Source of the DNA: PALSA-612 sp963704335
GTDB taxonomy: Bacteria > Actinomycetota > Thermoleophilia > Gaiellales > Gaiellaceae
Direction of reading: 5' to 3'
DNA: 64,000 bases
NCBI GenBank assembly: GCA_963704335.1
Contig: OY969889.1
Span: 1,860,001-1,924,000 of the forward strand
The notes beneath the pieces were generated by a model. That model worked only from the letters and a program-made list of their open reading frames with translations. It was not told where the DNA came from and did no database searches. The translations under genes and the position numbers were made by a program. Positions 8,016 through 15,554 of this stretch are shown here, piece by piece (the first letter of the stretch is position 1; each line of letters opens with the position of its first letter).

Positions 8016-9385
8016 CAGTGGGCCTCCGGGTCTCCGACTTGCGCGGCGAGGTGCTCGGGGAGCCACTCGCCTTCGCGCGAGTCACGGGTCATCGTCCGGT
8101 AGTCGGCCGGCAGCTCGTGGCCGACGGCATCGGCGATGGCCTGGATCGTTGGGACGGTGGACGGATCGGTGTAGACGACGCCGTTCGGCGACGTGTCGCC
8201 GATCCTGTTCGCGTTCTTCAGGCGAATCTCGAAGGGATCCATCTCGAGCTCGTGCGCGATGCGGTTCATATGCGTCTCGACCGCGAAGGAGACGGAGGTG
8301 ACGCCGAACCCGCGCATCGCCGACGTGGGCACGCGGTTCGTGAACACCACGTAGCCGTCGAACGACAGGTTGGGGATCGTGTAGGCGCCCGTGTGGTGGA
8401 ACGAGTGCTTCGTGAGCCCGTAGGGAGAGAAGCGCGCGTAGGCGCCCGAGTCGTGGAGCGTCAGCATCTTGCGTCCGAGGATCCAGCCGTCGCTCGTGAC
8501 CGCGTCGGCAATCTCCATATGCCACGGCGCGCGCGTCGACGAGCAGAGGAACTCCTCCTCGCGCGTCCAGCGCCACTTGACCGGGCGGCCGGATTTCATC
8601 GCCAGCAGCGCGCACATCGTCTCGGTGGCGGTGTCGACCTTGCCGCCGAAGCCACCGCCGACCGTGCCGCCGACGAGCTTCAGCTTGCTCAGCGGCACCT
8701 CGAGATGCGCGGCAACGACGCCCATCGAGAAGTAGAGCGCCTGCGAGCAGGTGTAGATCGTCAGCCTTCCGTCGGGCTCGGGCACTACCTGGCAGACCTG
8801 CGTCTCGAGCGGGCAGTGCTCGATCGCGGCCGGCCGGTAGACGCCCTGCACGATGACGTCCGCCGCGTCGAAGGCCCAGTCGATGTCGCCCTTGCGGATC
8901 TGGCGGACGTCCATCTCCTCCTCGAAGTGCGGGTACCAGTTGCCCCAGTGGTGGACGACGGGAGCATCGGGATCGGAGCCGAGGCGGATGTCGAAGAGCG
9001 CCGGCTTCTCGGAGAAGTCGACCTCCATCGCCTCGACCGCGGCCATCGCCGTCTCTTCGTCTTCGGCGGCGACGAGCGCGATGGGCTGGCCCTTGTAACG
9101 CACGTCGTCCTTGGCCAGCAGCGGCTCGTCCGCGGGGATGCCGAGCGCCGACAGGTGGCCGTACGACAGGAGCGGCACGTCCTCCCAGGTGATCACCGCG
9201 TGGACGCCCGGCATCGCCTCGGCCTTGGCGGTGTCGAGCCGCGTGATGTCCGCGTGGTGCACGGGCGAGCGAAGGGCCTTGGCCCACAACGTGCCGGGGA
9301 CGCGCACGTCGTCGACGAATGTCGTCCGCCCGGTGACGTGCGCCACGCCGTCGTAGCGCGGAAGCCGTGCTCCGACCGCCTTCAT
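8015..9385 (-). CDS. Molybdenum hydroxylase, molybdopterin subunit, N-terminal half
   Basis: 456 residues equal to the first part of the XdhB/CoxL-like subunit: the a/b hammerhead domain (GRTTFVDDVRVPGTLWAKAL) and Mo domain 1 with GGTVGGGFGGK near residue 240 and RVPTSAMRGFG later. The start ATG at 9385 overlaps the FeS-subunit stop by four bases. It ends cleanly by ATGA overlap, so the split from the C-terminal half is a gene arrangement and not a frameshift. Expected role is hydroxylation of a heteroaromatic or aldehyde with water as oxygen source. Confidence 0.93.
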   Translation of the reverse strand: MKAVGARLPRYDGVAHVTGRTTFVDDVRVPGTLWAKALRSPVHHADITRLDTAKAEAMPGVHAVITWEDVPLLSYGHLSALGIPADEPLLAKDDVRYKGQPIALVAAEDEETAMAAVEAMEVDFSEKPALFDIRLGSDPDAPVVHHWGNWYPHFEEEMDVRQIRKGDIDWAFDAADVIVQGVYRPAAIEHCPLETQVCQVVPEPDGRLTIYTCSQALYFSMGVVAAHLEVPLSKLKLVGGTVGGGFGGKVDTATETMCALLAMKSGRPVKWRWTREEEFLCSSTRAPWHMEIADAVTSDGWILGRKMLTLHDSGAYARFSPYGLTKHSFHHTGAYTIPNLSFDGYVVFTNRVPTSAMRGFGVTSVSFAVETHMNRIAHELEMDPFEIRLKNANRIGDTSPNGVVYTDPSTVPTIQAIADAVGHELPADYRTMTRDSREGEWLPEHLAAQVGDPEAH

Positions 9386-9897
9386 TCGGCACCTCCAGTC
9401 ACGAGCGTCGTCGTCGGCGTGCCTGTCGTCTCCGTCAGATCGAAGCTCTCGCCGCGTACGGCGGCGCCGACGGCGTTCACGATCTTCACGTACCCGGTAC
9501 AGCGGCAGACATGTCCCGCAAGCGACTCCGAGATCGACTTCTCGTCGTCCCCGCCGCCGCGCTCGATATGTGCGTGCGCCGCGAGCAGGATGCCCGGCGT
9601 GCAGAAGCCGCACTGCATCCCGTAATGGTGGACGAAGGCTTGCTGGATCGGCGCCAGCCGCTCGGGGGTCCCGAGGCCTTCGAGCGTCGTGACGGCGGCG
9701 CCGTTGACTGCCGCCACAGGCAGCAGGCACGCGCGGCGCGGCTCACCGTCGATCAGCACCGTGCAGGCGCCGCAGCCGCCCTGCTGGCAGCCGGCCTTCG
9801 GGCTCGTGATTCCCAGCTCCTCTCGCAGCACGTGAAGCAACGGAGTCAGCAGCGGGGCCGTGATCTCGCGGTCGATTCCATTGACGTTCAATTGCAT
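9382..9897 (-). CDS. Molybdenum hydroxylase [2Fe-2S] subunit
   Basis: 171 residues with both iron-sulfur domains of the CoxS/XdhC-type small subunit. The plant-ferredoxin cluster is held by C37, C42, C45 and C57; the C-terminal cluster by C96, C99, C131 and C133 (QCGFCTPGI, CRCTGY). All eight cysteines are present, so electron transfer from molybdenum to FAD should work. It lies 14 bases after the FAD subunit and overlaps the next gene by four bases. Confidence 0.96.
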   Translation of the reverse strand: MQLNVNGIDREITAPLLTPLLHVLREELGITSPKAGCQQGGCGACTVLIDGEPRRACLLPVAAVNGAAVTTLEGLGTPERLAPIQQAFVHHYGMQCGFCTPGILLAAHAHIERGGGDDEKSISESLAGHVCRCTGYVKIVNAVGAAVRGESFDLTETTGTPTTTLVTGGAE

Positions 9898-9911
9898 CCG
9901 GGCGGGCCTCC

Positions 9912-10679
9912 TCAGGAGAGATCGGCGAGCGCTCGCGTCACGAGCGTGGGCAAGACGGTCTTGCGATACCAGGCTGAGGCGAGGGCGTCGTCGGGGGGAT
10001 CGACGTCGTTCAGAGCATCACTCGCCTCGCCGCTCTGCTCCGCCGACGAGAGCCGGACGGCGTGCGGGCCGGCTCCGGTCGCGGCGATGCGCAGCTCGTC
10101 GCCCGTCTTTGTCGCGGCGACGGCGAGGATCGAGTAGTGCAGGGTGTGCGGCCGCCAGGCTGCGGCGTAGGAGGCCTTGCGGTCGGTCTCGTCGTAGGAG
10201 ACGTCGAGCACGAGGCGTCCGGCAGTGCCGCCGGCGAGAAACTCCTCGACCGGTTCGGTGCGCTCCCCGCCCGAGCCCGCAGAGCGGACACGCGCGTCCA
10301 GGGCGATCAGCGGAGCCTGGAGGTCGCCGCGCGGCGCGTCCAGGCCGGGCGGGGCGCAGAGATTCCCGCCGACCGTCGCCTGTGCGCGGATCTCGCCGTC
10401 GGCGACGTGCTTCGCAGCGCTCGCCAGCGGTTCGTCAAGCTCTTCCAGCTCACTGACGGAAACCGTGGCGCCGATCGTCACTGTCCCGCCTTCACGTGTG
10501 ATCTTGTCGAGGCCGCTGCGGCCGAGCATGAGCACTTTCCCCGGCTTCAACCGGCCGTGAGTGAGCTCCGGCATGACGATCGTGCCGCCGGCAAGCACGG
10601 TGATCCCGTCGCCTTCACCGAAGGCCGCAACCGCCTCCTCGGGTGTGTTCGGGATCATCACGTCCAGTTCGCGACTCAC
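9912..10679 (-). CDS. Molybdenum hydroxylase FAD-binding subunit
   Basis: 255 residues, CoxM-like. FAD contacts are visible at VLAGGTIVMPELTHGR and ATVGGNLCAPP, with the C-terminal domain following. It is somewhat shorter than the usual 280-300. It is first in the nine-gene operon. Its ATG is separated by only 32 bases from the divergent MoxR gene, so enzyme and maturation operons share one control region. Confidence 0.92.
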   Translation of the reverse strand: MSRELDVMIPNTPEEAVAAFGEGDGITVLAGGTIVMPELTHGRLKPGKVLMLGRSGLDKITREGGTVTIGATVSVSELEELDEPLASAAKHVADGEIRAQATVGGNLCAPPGLDAPRGDLQAPLIALDARVRSAGSGGERTEPVEEFLAGGTAGRLVLDVSYDETDRKASYAAAWRPHTLHYSILAVAATKTGDELRIAATGAGPHAVRLSSAEQSGEASDALNDVDPPDDALASAWYRKTVLPTLVTRALADLS

Positions 10680-10699
10680 GAAGCCGATCGTACAGAGCG

Positions 10700-10705
10700 T
10701 AGAGT
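10700..10705 (+). promoter_or_regulatory. Candidate -10 box TAGAGT of the maturation operon
   Basis: TAGAGT ends six bases before the GTG at 10712, and no Shine-Dalgarno is present, so a leaderless mRNA is likely. The box lies in the 32-base spacer shared with the divergent hydroxylase operon, so the two promoters must overlap. Confidence 0.4.
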
Positions 10706-10711
10706 TAGCTC

Positions 10712-11596
10712 GTGGTGGCGATCTCTTCGATCGACGAGCTCGAGGGCGGCCTCGCGGACGCCGAGTACCTGCCCGATCGCGGGCTGGCGACGGCGCTCTT
10801 CCTCTCTCTGCAGCTCGAGAAGCCGTTGCTGCTCGAAGGTGAGGCCGGCGTCGGCAAGACCGAGGCCGCGAAGGCGCTCGGACGCGTCCTCGACACGCGG
10901 CTGATCCGGCTGCAGTGCTACGAGGGCCTGGACGTCGCGCACGCCGTCTACGAGTGGAACTACTCCCGCCAGCTGCTGCACATCCGCGCGGCGCAGGAGG
11001 GCACGGTTTCCGAGGAGGAGCTCTTCGGCCCCGAATTCCTCATCCGGCGGCCGCTCCTGGAGGCGATCGAGAGCCCCGAGCGCGTCGTACTACTGATCGA
11101 CGAGATCGACCGCGCGGACGAGGAGTTCGAGGCGTTCCTGCTGGAGGTGCTCTCCGACTTCCAGATCACGATTCCCGAGATCGGGACGATCTCGGCGGTC
11201 GACCACAAGCCGGCGGTCGTGCTCACGTCCAACCGCACGCGCGAGCTGCACGACGCTCTCAAGCGCCGCTGCCTCTACCACTGGATCGGCCATCCCGCGC
11301 TGGAGCGCGAGGTGGCGATCGTCAAGCTCCGTGTGCCCGGGGTCCCCGAACGCCTTGCCGCGCAGGCGGCCGCCTTCGTCCAGGGCCTGCGCGGGCTCGA
11401 CCTCGCGAAGCCGCCCGGCGTGGCCGAGACGATCGACTGGGCGAACGCGCTGACGGCGCTAGGACGGCAGGAGCTCGACGCCGAAGTCGTCGAGCAGACG
11501 CTGGGCTCGGTGCTGAAGTACCACGAGGACCTGCTCGCCGTTCGGGACGAGACTCTCCAGGGCCTGCTCGACGAGGCTCGCACGGCCGCCACCTGA
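10712..11596 (+). CDS. MoxR-family AAA+ ATPase, CoxD-like
   Basis: 294 residues. The Walker A motif is GEAGVGKTEAAKAL (residues about 44-57), Walker B is VVLLIDEIDRAD, and sensor 1 lies in VVLTSNRTREL. MoxR ATPases work with VWA proteins as chaperones that insert cofactors or activate metal centres; CoxD matures the MoCu centre of CO dehydrogenase (established for that relative). The GTG start gives a short N-terminus. The stop overlaps the VWA start (TGATG). Location opposite the hydroxylase operon supports a maturation role. Confidence 0.92.
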   Translation: MVAISSIDELEGGLADAEYLPDRGLATALFLSLQLEKPLLLEGEAGVGKTEAAKALGRVLDTRLIRLQCYEGLDVAHAVYEWNYSRQLLHIRAAQEGTVSEEELFGPEFLIRRPLLEAIESPERVVLLIDEIDRADEEFEAFLLEVLSDFQITIPEIGTISAVDHKPAVVLTSNRTRELHDALKRRCLYHWIGHPALEREVAIVKLRVPGVPERLAAQAAAFVQGLRGLDLAKPPGVAETIDWANALTALGRQELDAEVVEQTLGSVLKYHEDLLAVRDETLQGLLDEARTAAT

Positions 11597-12726
11597 TGGC
11601 CGACGCAGTCGCGAGGCACGTCGTGACGTTCGGCCGCGTGCTCCGCGAGGCGGGGCTGGAGGTAGGCCCGGGGCGCCTGGCCGATGCGCTGACGGGGCTC
11701 GACCTCGTCGACCTCGCGCGCCGCGACGACGTCTACTGGACGCTCCGACAGACGCTCGTCTCGCGCTGGGAGGACCTGGAGGCGTTCGACGCGGCCTTTC
11801 GCGCGTGGTTCCTCCGCGCTCCGACAGCGCCGGTGTTCCGTCAGGGCACGGAGGTGGCATCGCTGAGGCTGCTGCGGCGCAGCGCCGAGAGGAAGCGCGC
11901 AGACGAGGAGGGCGGGGAGGCGGGCGAAGACCAGACGTCCCTCGGGTACAGCCCGGACGAGCTGCTGCGCCGGCGCGACTTCGCGGACATGACGTCGGAA
12001 GAGATGGAGAACGTCGGCAAGCTCATCTGCGCGATCGCTTCCGGCCGGCCGCGGCGCAAGTCGCGCCGCCTGCGGCCGCACCATCGCGGCCACGACCTCG
12101 ACATGCGCCGGCTGGTGCGGGAGTCGCTGGGCACCGGCGGAGACGCCATCGAGCGAACGTTCCGCACCCGCGTCCAGGTCCCCCGAAAGCTCGTCGTCCT
12201 CTGCGACGTGTCCGGGTCGATGGAGGCGTATGCCCGGGCGCTCGTGCTCTTCCTGCACGCGCTGGCGCGGTCGGGACGCGGCGTCGAGACGTTCGCCTTC
12301 GGCACGAGGCTCACCCGGCTGACGCGTGAGCTGATCATCCGCGATCCCGAGGGCGCGTTGCAGGCGGCGTCGGAGCGTGTCGTCGACTGGTCCGGGGGCA
12401 CGCGGATCGGCCAGTCGCTGAAGGACTTCAACGACGAGTGGGGGAGGCGGGCGCTGACGCGCGGCGCGGTCGTCGTCATCGTCTCCGACGGCTGGGAGCG
12501 GGAGGATGCAGCCGTCGTCGGGCACGAGATGGCGAGGCTCGCTCGACAGGCGTATGCGGTCGTCTGGGTGAATCCGCTCAAGGGGCACCCGGACTACCAG
12601 CCGCTCGCGGGAGGCATGCGGGCGGCGCTGCCGCACGTCGACCGCTTCCTCTCCGGGCACAATCTCGCGAGCCTCGAAGAACTGGCCGAGGTCCTCACCG
12701 GAATCGAGAGGAGGCATGCAGCGTGA
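11596..12726 (+). CDS. VWA-domain protein, CoxE-like
   Basis: 376 residues. An Arg/Glu-rich N-terminal half is followed by a von Willebrand A domain whose MIDAS motif is DVSGSMEAY near residue 204, with the conserved Thr in GGTRIG and Asp in IVSDGWER. It pairs with the preceding MoxR ATPase, as CoxE does with CoxD. The ATG overlaps the ATPase stop, and its stop overlaps the next GTG. It is cytoplasmic, with no signal or membrane segment. Confidence 0.92.
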   Translation: MADAVARHVVTFGRVLREAGLEVGPGRLADALTGLDLVDLARRDDVYWTLRQTLVSRWEDLEAFDAAFRAWFLRAPTAPVFRQGTEVASLRLLRRSAERKRADEEGGEAGEDQTSLGYSPDELLRRRDFADMTSEEMENVGKLICAIASGRPRRKSRRLRPHHRGHDLDMRRLVRESLGTGGDAIERTFRTRVQVPRKLVVLCDVSGSMEAYARALVLFLHALARSGRGVETFAFGTRLTRLTRELIIRDPEGALQAASERVVDWSGGTRIGQSLKDFNDEWGRRALTRGAVVVIVSDGWEREDAAVVGHEMARLARQAYAVVWVNPLKGHPDYQPLAGGMRAALPHVDRFLSGHNLASLEELAEVLTGIERRHAA

Positions 12727-13034
12727 AAGAGATCAAGGAAGACGTCGAACGCTGGCGCGCGGAAGGCAAGAAGGTTGCGATCGCGACCGTTGTCGCCACC
12801 CGCCGCTCGGCGCCACGACCGATCGGCGCGAAGCTCGCGATCTCGGAGACCGGCGAGCTCTGCGGCTCCGTGTCGGGCGGCTGCGTGGAGTCGGACGTCT
12901 ACGAGAACGCGCGTGAGGTAATGGAGTCGGGCACGCCGAAGCTCCTCTCCTACGGGATCGCCGACGAGGAGGCCTGGGAAGTGGGATTGCCGTGCGGCGG
13001 CGAGATCGACGTGTTCGTGGAGCGGCTCGAGTGA
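12723..13034 (+). CDS. XdhC/CoxI N-terminal domain protein (maturation factor)
   Basis: 103 residues matching the small N-terminal XdhC_CoxI domain: TVVATRRSAPRPIGAKLAI, GELCGSVSGGCVE, and GLPCGGEIDVFVE. XdhC proteins bind the molybdenum cofactor, promote its sulfuration and deliver it to the hydroxylase. Here the domain is a separate gene. GTG start at 12723 overlaps the VWA stop (GTGA), and its stop overlaps the next GTG in the same way. Confidence 0.88.
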   Translation: MKEIKEDVERWRAEGKKVAIATVVATRRSAPRPIGAKLAISETGELCGSVSGGCVESDVYENAREVMESGTPKLLSYGIADEEAWEVGLPCGGEIDVFVERLE

Positions 13035-13786
13035 CAGCTGTCGACCGCCTGCTGCAGGCGGTGGAGAGCGAGGAGCGCGCAGTGCTCTTCACAGTGATCG
13101 AGGGCGATGGCGTTGGCGCGCACACGCTCGTCCTCGAGGGCGGCGAGCGCCACGGCGACGGCGTGCCCGACGAGGCGCTCGGGCAGGCGGACCAGCTCAT
13201 CCGGGAGCACACGAACCGGATCCTGGAGCTCGACGGCGTCCGCGTGTTCGCGGAGGTCTACGGGCCGCCGCCCCGCTTGCTGATCTACGGCGCGGTGGAC
13301 ACGGCCGAGGCGATGTGCGCCGCCGCGAGGCTGCTGGGCTGGCGAACGATCGTTGCCGACGCTCGTGCGAAGTTCGCGACCGCAGAGCGTCTCCCGAGCG
13401 CGGACGAGATCATCGTCGAGTGGCCGGAGGAGGCGCTGGCGCAGGTGGCGCCCGATCACGCGACGGCCGTCGTGGTGCTCACGCACGACGACAAGTTCGA
13501 CATTCCCGCGCTGAAGGCGGCTCTCGGGTCGGAGGCGTTCTACATCGGTGCGCTTGGCTCGCGCCGCAACCAGGAGCGACGCCGCGAGCGGTTGTTGGAG
13601 GCCGGTGTCGACGAGGATGCGATCGAGCGCATCTCCGGGCCCTGCGGGCTCGACATCGGCGCCGAGTCGCAGCCGGAGACGGCCCTGTCGATCCTCGCCG
13701 AGGCGCTGGCCGTCCGCATGGGCCGCAACGGCGGCAAGCTCAAGGAGTCGAAGAAGCGAATCCATGCCGAGGAGGTCGTCTCATGA
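13031..13786 (+). CDS. XdhC C-terminal Rossmann-domain protein with extra N-terminal region
   Basis: 251 residues. The C-terminal part (about residues 90-251) is the XdhC Rossmann domain: PRLLIYGAVDTAEAMCAAA, VVLTHDDKFDIPAL, YIGALGSRRNQERR, and ISGPCGLDIGAESQPETALS. The first 90 residues resemble a second, divergent XdhC/CoxI domain (AVESEERAVLFTVIEG) lacking the SGGC motif. Together with the preceding gene this makes a complete but split XdhC. Start is GTG at 13031 by GTGA overlap; the longer open frame upstream is not needed. Confidence 0.88.
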   Translation: MTAVDRLLQAVESEERAVLFTVIEGDGVGAHTLVLEGGERHGDGVPDEALGQADQLIREHTNRILELDGVRVFAEVYGPPPRLLIYGAVDTAEAMCAAARLLGWRTIVADARAKFATAERLPSADEIIVEWPEEALAQVAPDHATAVVVLTHDDKFDIPALKAALGSEAFYIGALGSRRNQERRRERLLEAGVDEDAIERISGPCGLDIGAESQPETALSILAEALAVRMGRNGGKLKESKKRIHAEEVVS

Positions 13787-14184
13787 CGGAGCGAGTGGAG
13801 AAGACGGACGCCGAGTGGCAGGCGGAGCTCGACCCCGACCGCTACCAGGTGCTCCGCTGCGGCGCCACCGAGGCGCCGTGGTCGGGCGAGCTGAACCTCG
13901 TGCACGACGAAGGGATGTTCAGGTGCGGCGCCTGCGGCACAGAGCTCTTCCGCTCGGACACGAAGTTCGACTCGGGATCGGGCTGGCCGAGCTTCTTCGC
14001 ACCGCTCGACGAGGAGGCCGTCGAGACCGAGGAGGATCTGACCCACGGCATGCGCCGCACCGAGGTGCGCTGCGCGACGTGCGGCTCGCACCTCGGCCAC
14101 GTGTTCCCCGACGGCCCGCAGCCGACGGGTCTTCGCTACTGCATCAACAGCCTTGCTCTGGACTTCGAGCCGACCGACGACTAA
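13783..14184 (+). CDS. msrB: Peptide methionine-R-sulfoxide reductase
   Basis: 133 residues, normal MsrB length. Zinc is held by C48, C51, C97 and C100 (CGACG, CATCG). The catalytic C120 lies in the signature GLRYCINSLAL, with GSGWPSF in the fold core. It repairs methionine-R-sulfoxide in proteins. It is last in the maturation operon through an ATGA overlap, and its TAA overlaps the opposing kinase stop in the four bases CTAA. Confidence 0.95.
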   Translation: MTERVEKTDAEWQAELDPDRYQVLRCGATEAPWSGELNLVHDEGMFRCGACGTELFRSDTKFDSGSGWPSFFAPLDEEAVETEEDLTHGMRRTEVRCATCGSHLGHVFPDGPQPTGLRYCINSLALDFEPTDD

Positions 14185-15554
14185 CCGGTAAGCGGCAGCA
14201 GCACCTGGAAGCAGGCGCCCCGGTCGACCTGCTTCAGCCGCAGGTCGCCGCGGTGGCGCGCGACGATCCTGTGGGCGATGTCCAGGCCGAGGCCCGTTCC
14301 CGCACCCGGCTCCTTCGTCGTGAAGAAGGCGTCGAAGATGCGCTCCGCGATCTCGGGAGGAACGCCCGCGCCGTCGTCCTCGACCTCGACGCTGAGAAAG
14401 TCGCCCAAGCGTGACGTTCGGATCGTCACGCGGCTACGAGCGGCGGCGATCGCATTGTCGATGAGGTTCGTCCAGACCTGGTTCAGCTCGGGCGCGTTCG
14501 CCTCGATCAGCGGCAGCGAGCGGTCGTACTCGCGAACGATCTCGACCTCACGCGCGGCCACCTTGTGGCCGAGGATCACGAGCGTGCTCTCGAGGCCATC
14601 GTGGACGTCGACCTCCTGGCGCTGCGCCTGGTCGAGATAGGAGTACTGCCGCACCGACTGGACGAGCCGCGAGATGCGCCCGGTCGAGTCCTCGAGCTCG
14701 CGGGCGATGCGCGCCGCGACGAGGCGAGATGCCACCCAGCCGACGACCGAATCCGGCTCGCCTGGCGCGACAGCGAGCAAGTCTTCCACCCAGGCTTCGT
14801 CGAGACCCGCATCGACGAACGCCCCTGCGGTAGCTCCGTCCGCGACGCCGTGACCCTCGAGCCAACCGGCCAGCTCGATCTCGCGATCCGCACGATCGAG
14901 GCCTGCGAGCCGGTCGCCCGTCTCGGCCGCCTCCAGGGCCTCCGCCGTCAGCGTGCACAGCCGCGACATCCCGTCTGCGTCGAGCCCGCTGGAGGCGAGT
15001 CGGGACAGGGCGGACTGGGCGTCGCGCTCGGCGGACCGCAGCTCCGAAGCACCTCGCTGTGCGGCCGCCGCGGGGTTGTTCAGCTCGTGTGCGAGCCCCG
15101 CTGCAAGCGTGCCCAGCGACAGCAGCCGGTCGCGGTCGCGCTCGATGGCCGTGTAGTTGGTGATTACCGGAACGAAGACGTCCATGACCGCCGTGAAGAT
15201 CGCCGGTTCCGAGACGAGCAGCCCCCGGAACGCCTCGGGCTCCAGGAGAAAGAGGCGGCTCACGCCGACAGATCGCGTCGAACCGCCGTAGACCGCGCCG
15301 GTGACGAGGGAGATCGCGCCGAGAAACCCGCCGGGCTCGTGGTGGAGCAGGGGTAGCGCGTCACCGCCGACCGAGCGCGTCGTCTCGAGCTCTCCGTCGA
15401 GCAGCAGCGACAGGAACGTAGCCTCTTCACCTTCGCGGAAGAGGTACTCCCCGCCCTCCAGGGTCAGCTCGGTGCCGTGGCGCGCGAGCTCTGCGAGCCG
15501 CTCGTCGGGGAGGTCGGCGAGGATCGCGATCCGGCGCAGCTCGCCGGGATCCAT
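14181..15554 (-). CDS. Histidine kinase with N-terminal cyclic-nucleotide-binding domain
   Basis: 457 residues. An N-terminal cNMP-binding-like barrel (about 10-125, GEYLFREGEEATFLSLLLDG) is followed by a histidine phosphotransfer helix with H156 in GLAHELNNPAAAA. The ATPase domain has the N box (NLIDNAIAAA), G1 (DDGAGVP) and G2 (GTGLGL). No membrane segment is visible, so it should sense inside the cell. It overlaps the upstream receiver-oxidoreductase gene by one base and is very likely its partner. Start ATG at 15554; the much longer open frame upstream is a shadow. Confidence 0.92.
   Translation of the reverse strand: MDPGELRRIAILADLPDERLAELARHGTELTLEGGEYLFREGEEATFLSLLLDGELETTRSVGGDALPLLHHEPGGFLGAISLVTGAVYGGSTRSVGVSRLFLLEPEAFRGLLVSEPAIFTAVMDVFVPVITNYTAIERDRDRLLSLGTLAAGLAHELNNPAAAAQRGASELRSAERDAQSALSRLASSGLDADGMSRLCTLTAEALEAAETGDRLAGLDRADREIELAGWLEGHGVADGATAGAFVDAGLDEAWVEDLLAVAPGEPDSVVGWVASRLVAARIARELEDSTGRISRLVQSVRQYSYLDQAQRQEVDVHDGLESTLVILGHKVAAREVEIVREYDRSLPLIEANAPELNQVWTNLIDNAIAAARSRVTIRTSRLGDFLSVEVEDDGAGVPPEIAERIFDAFFTTKEPGAGTGLGLDIAHRIVARHRGDLRLKQVDRGACFQVLLPLTG

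Noticed and set aside
8000..8020. Split molybdopterin subunit explained by a frameshift
   Set aside because: The two ORFs meet by a clean ATGA overlap at a domain boundary with family-like ends, unlike the abrupt breaks seen in other genes here.
10712..12726. MoxR-VWA pair as part of a defence or gas-vesicle system
   Set aside because: Context with XdhC and a divergent molybdenum hydroxylase matches CoxD/CoxE maturation roles better.
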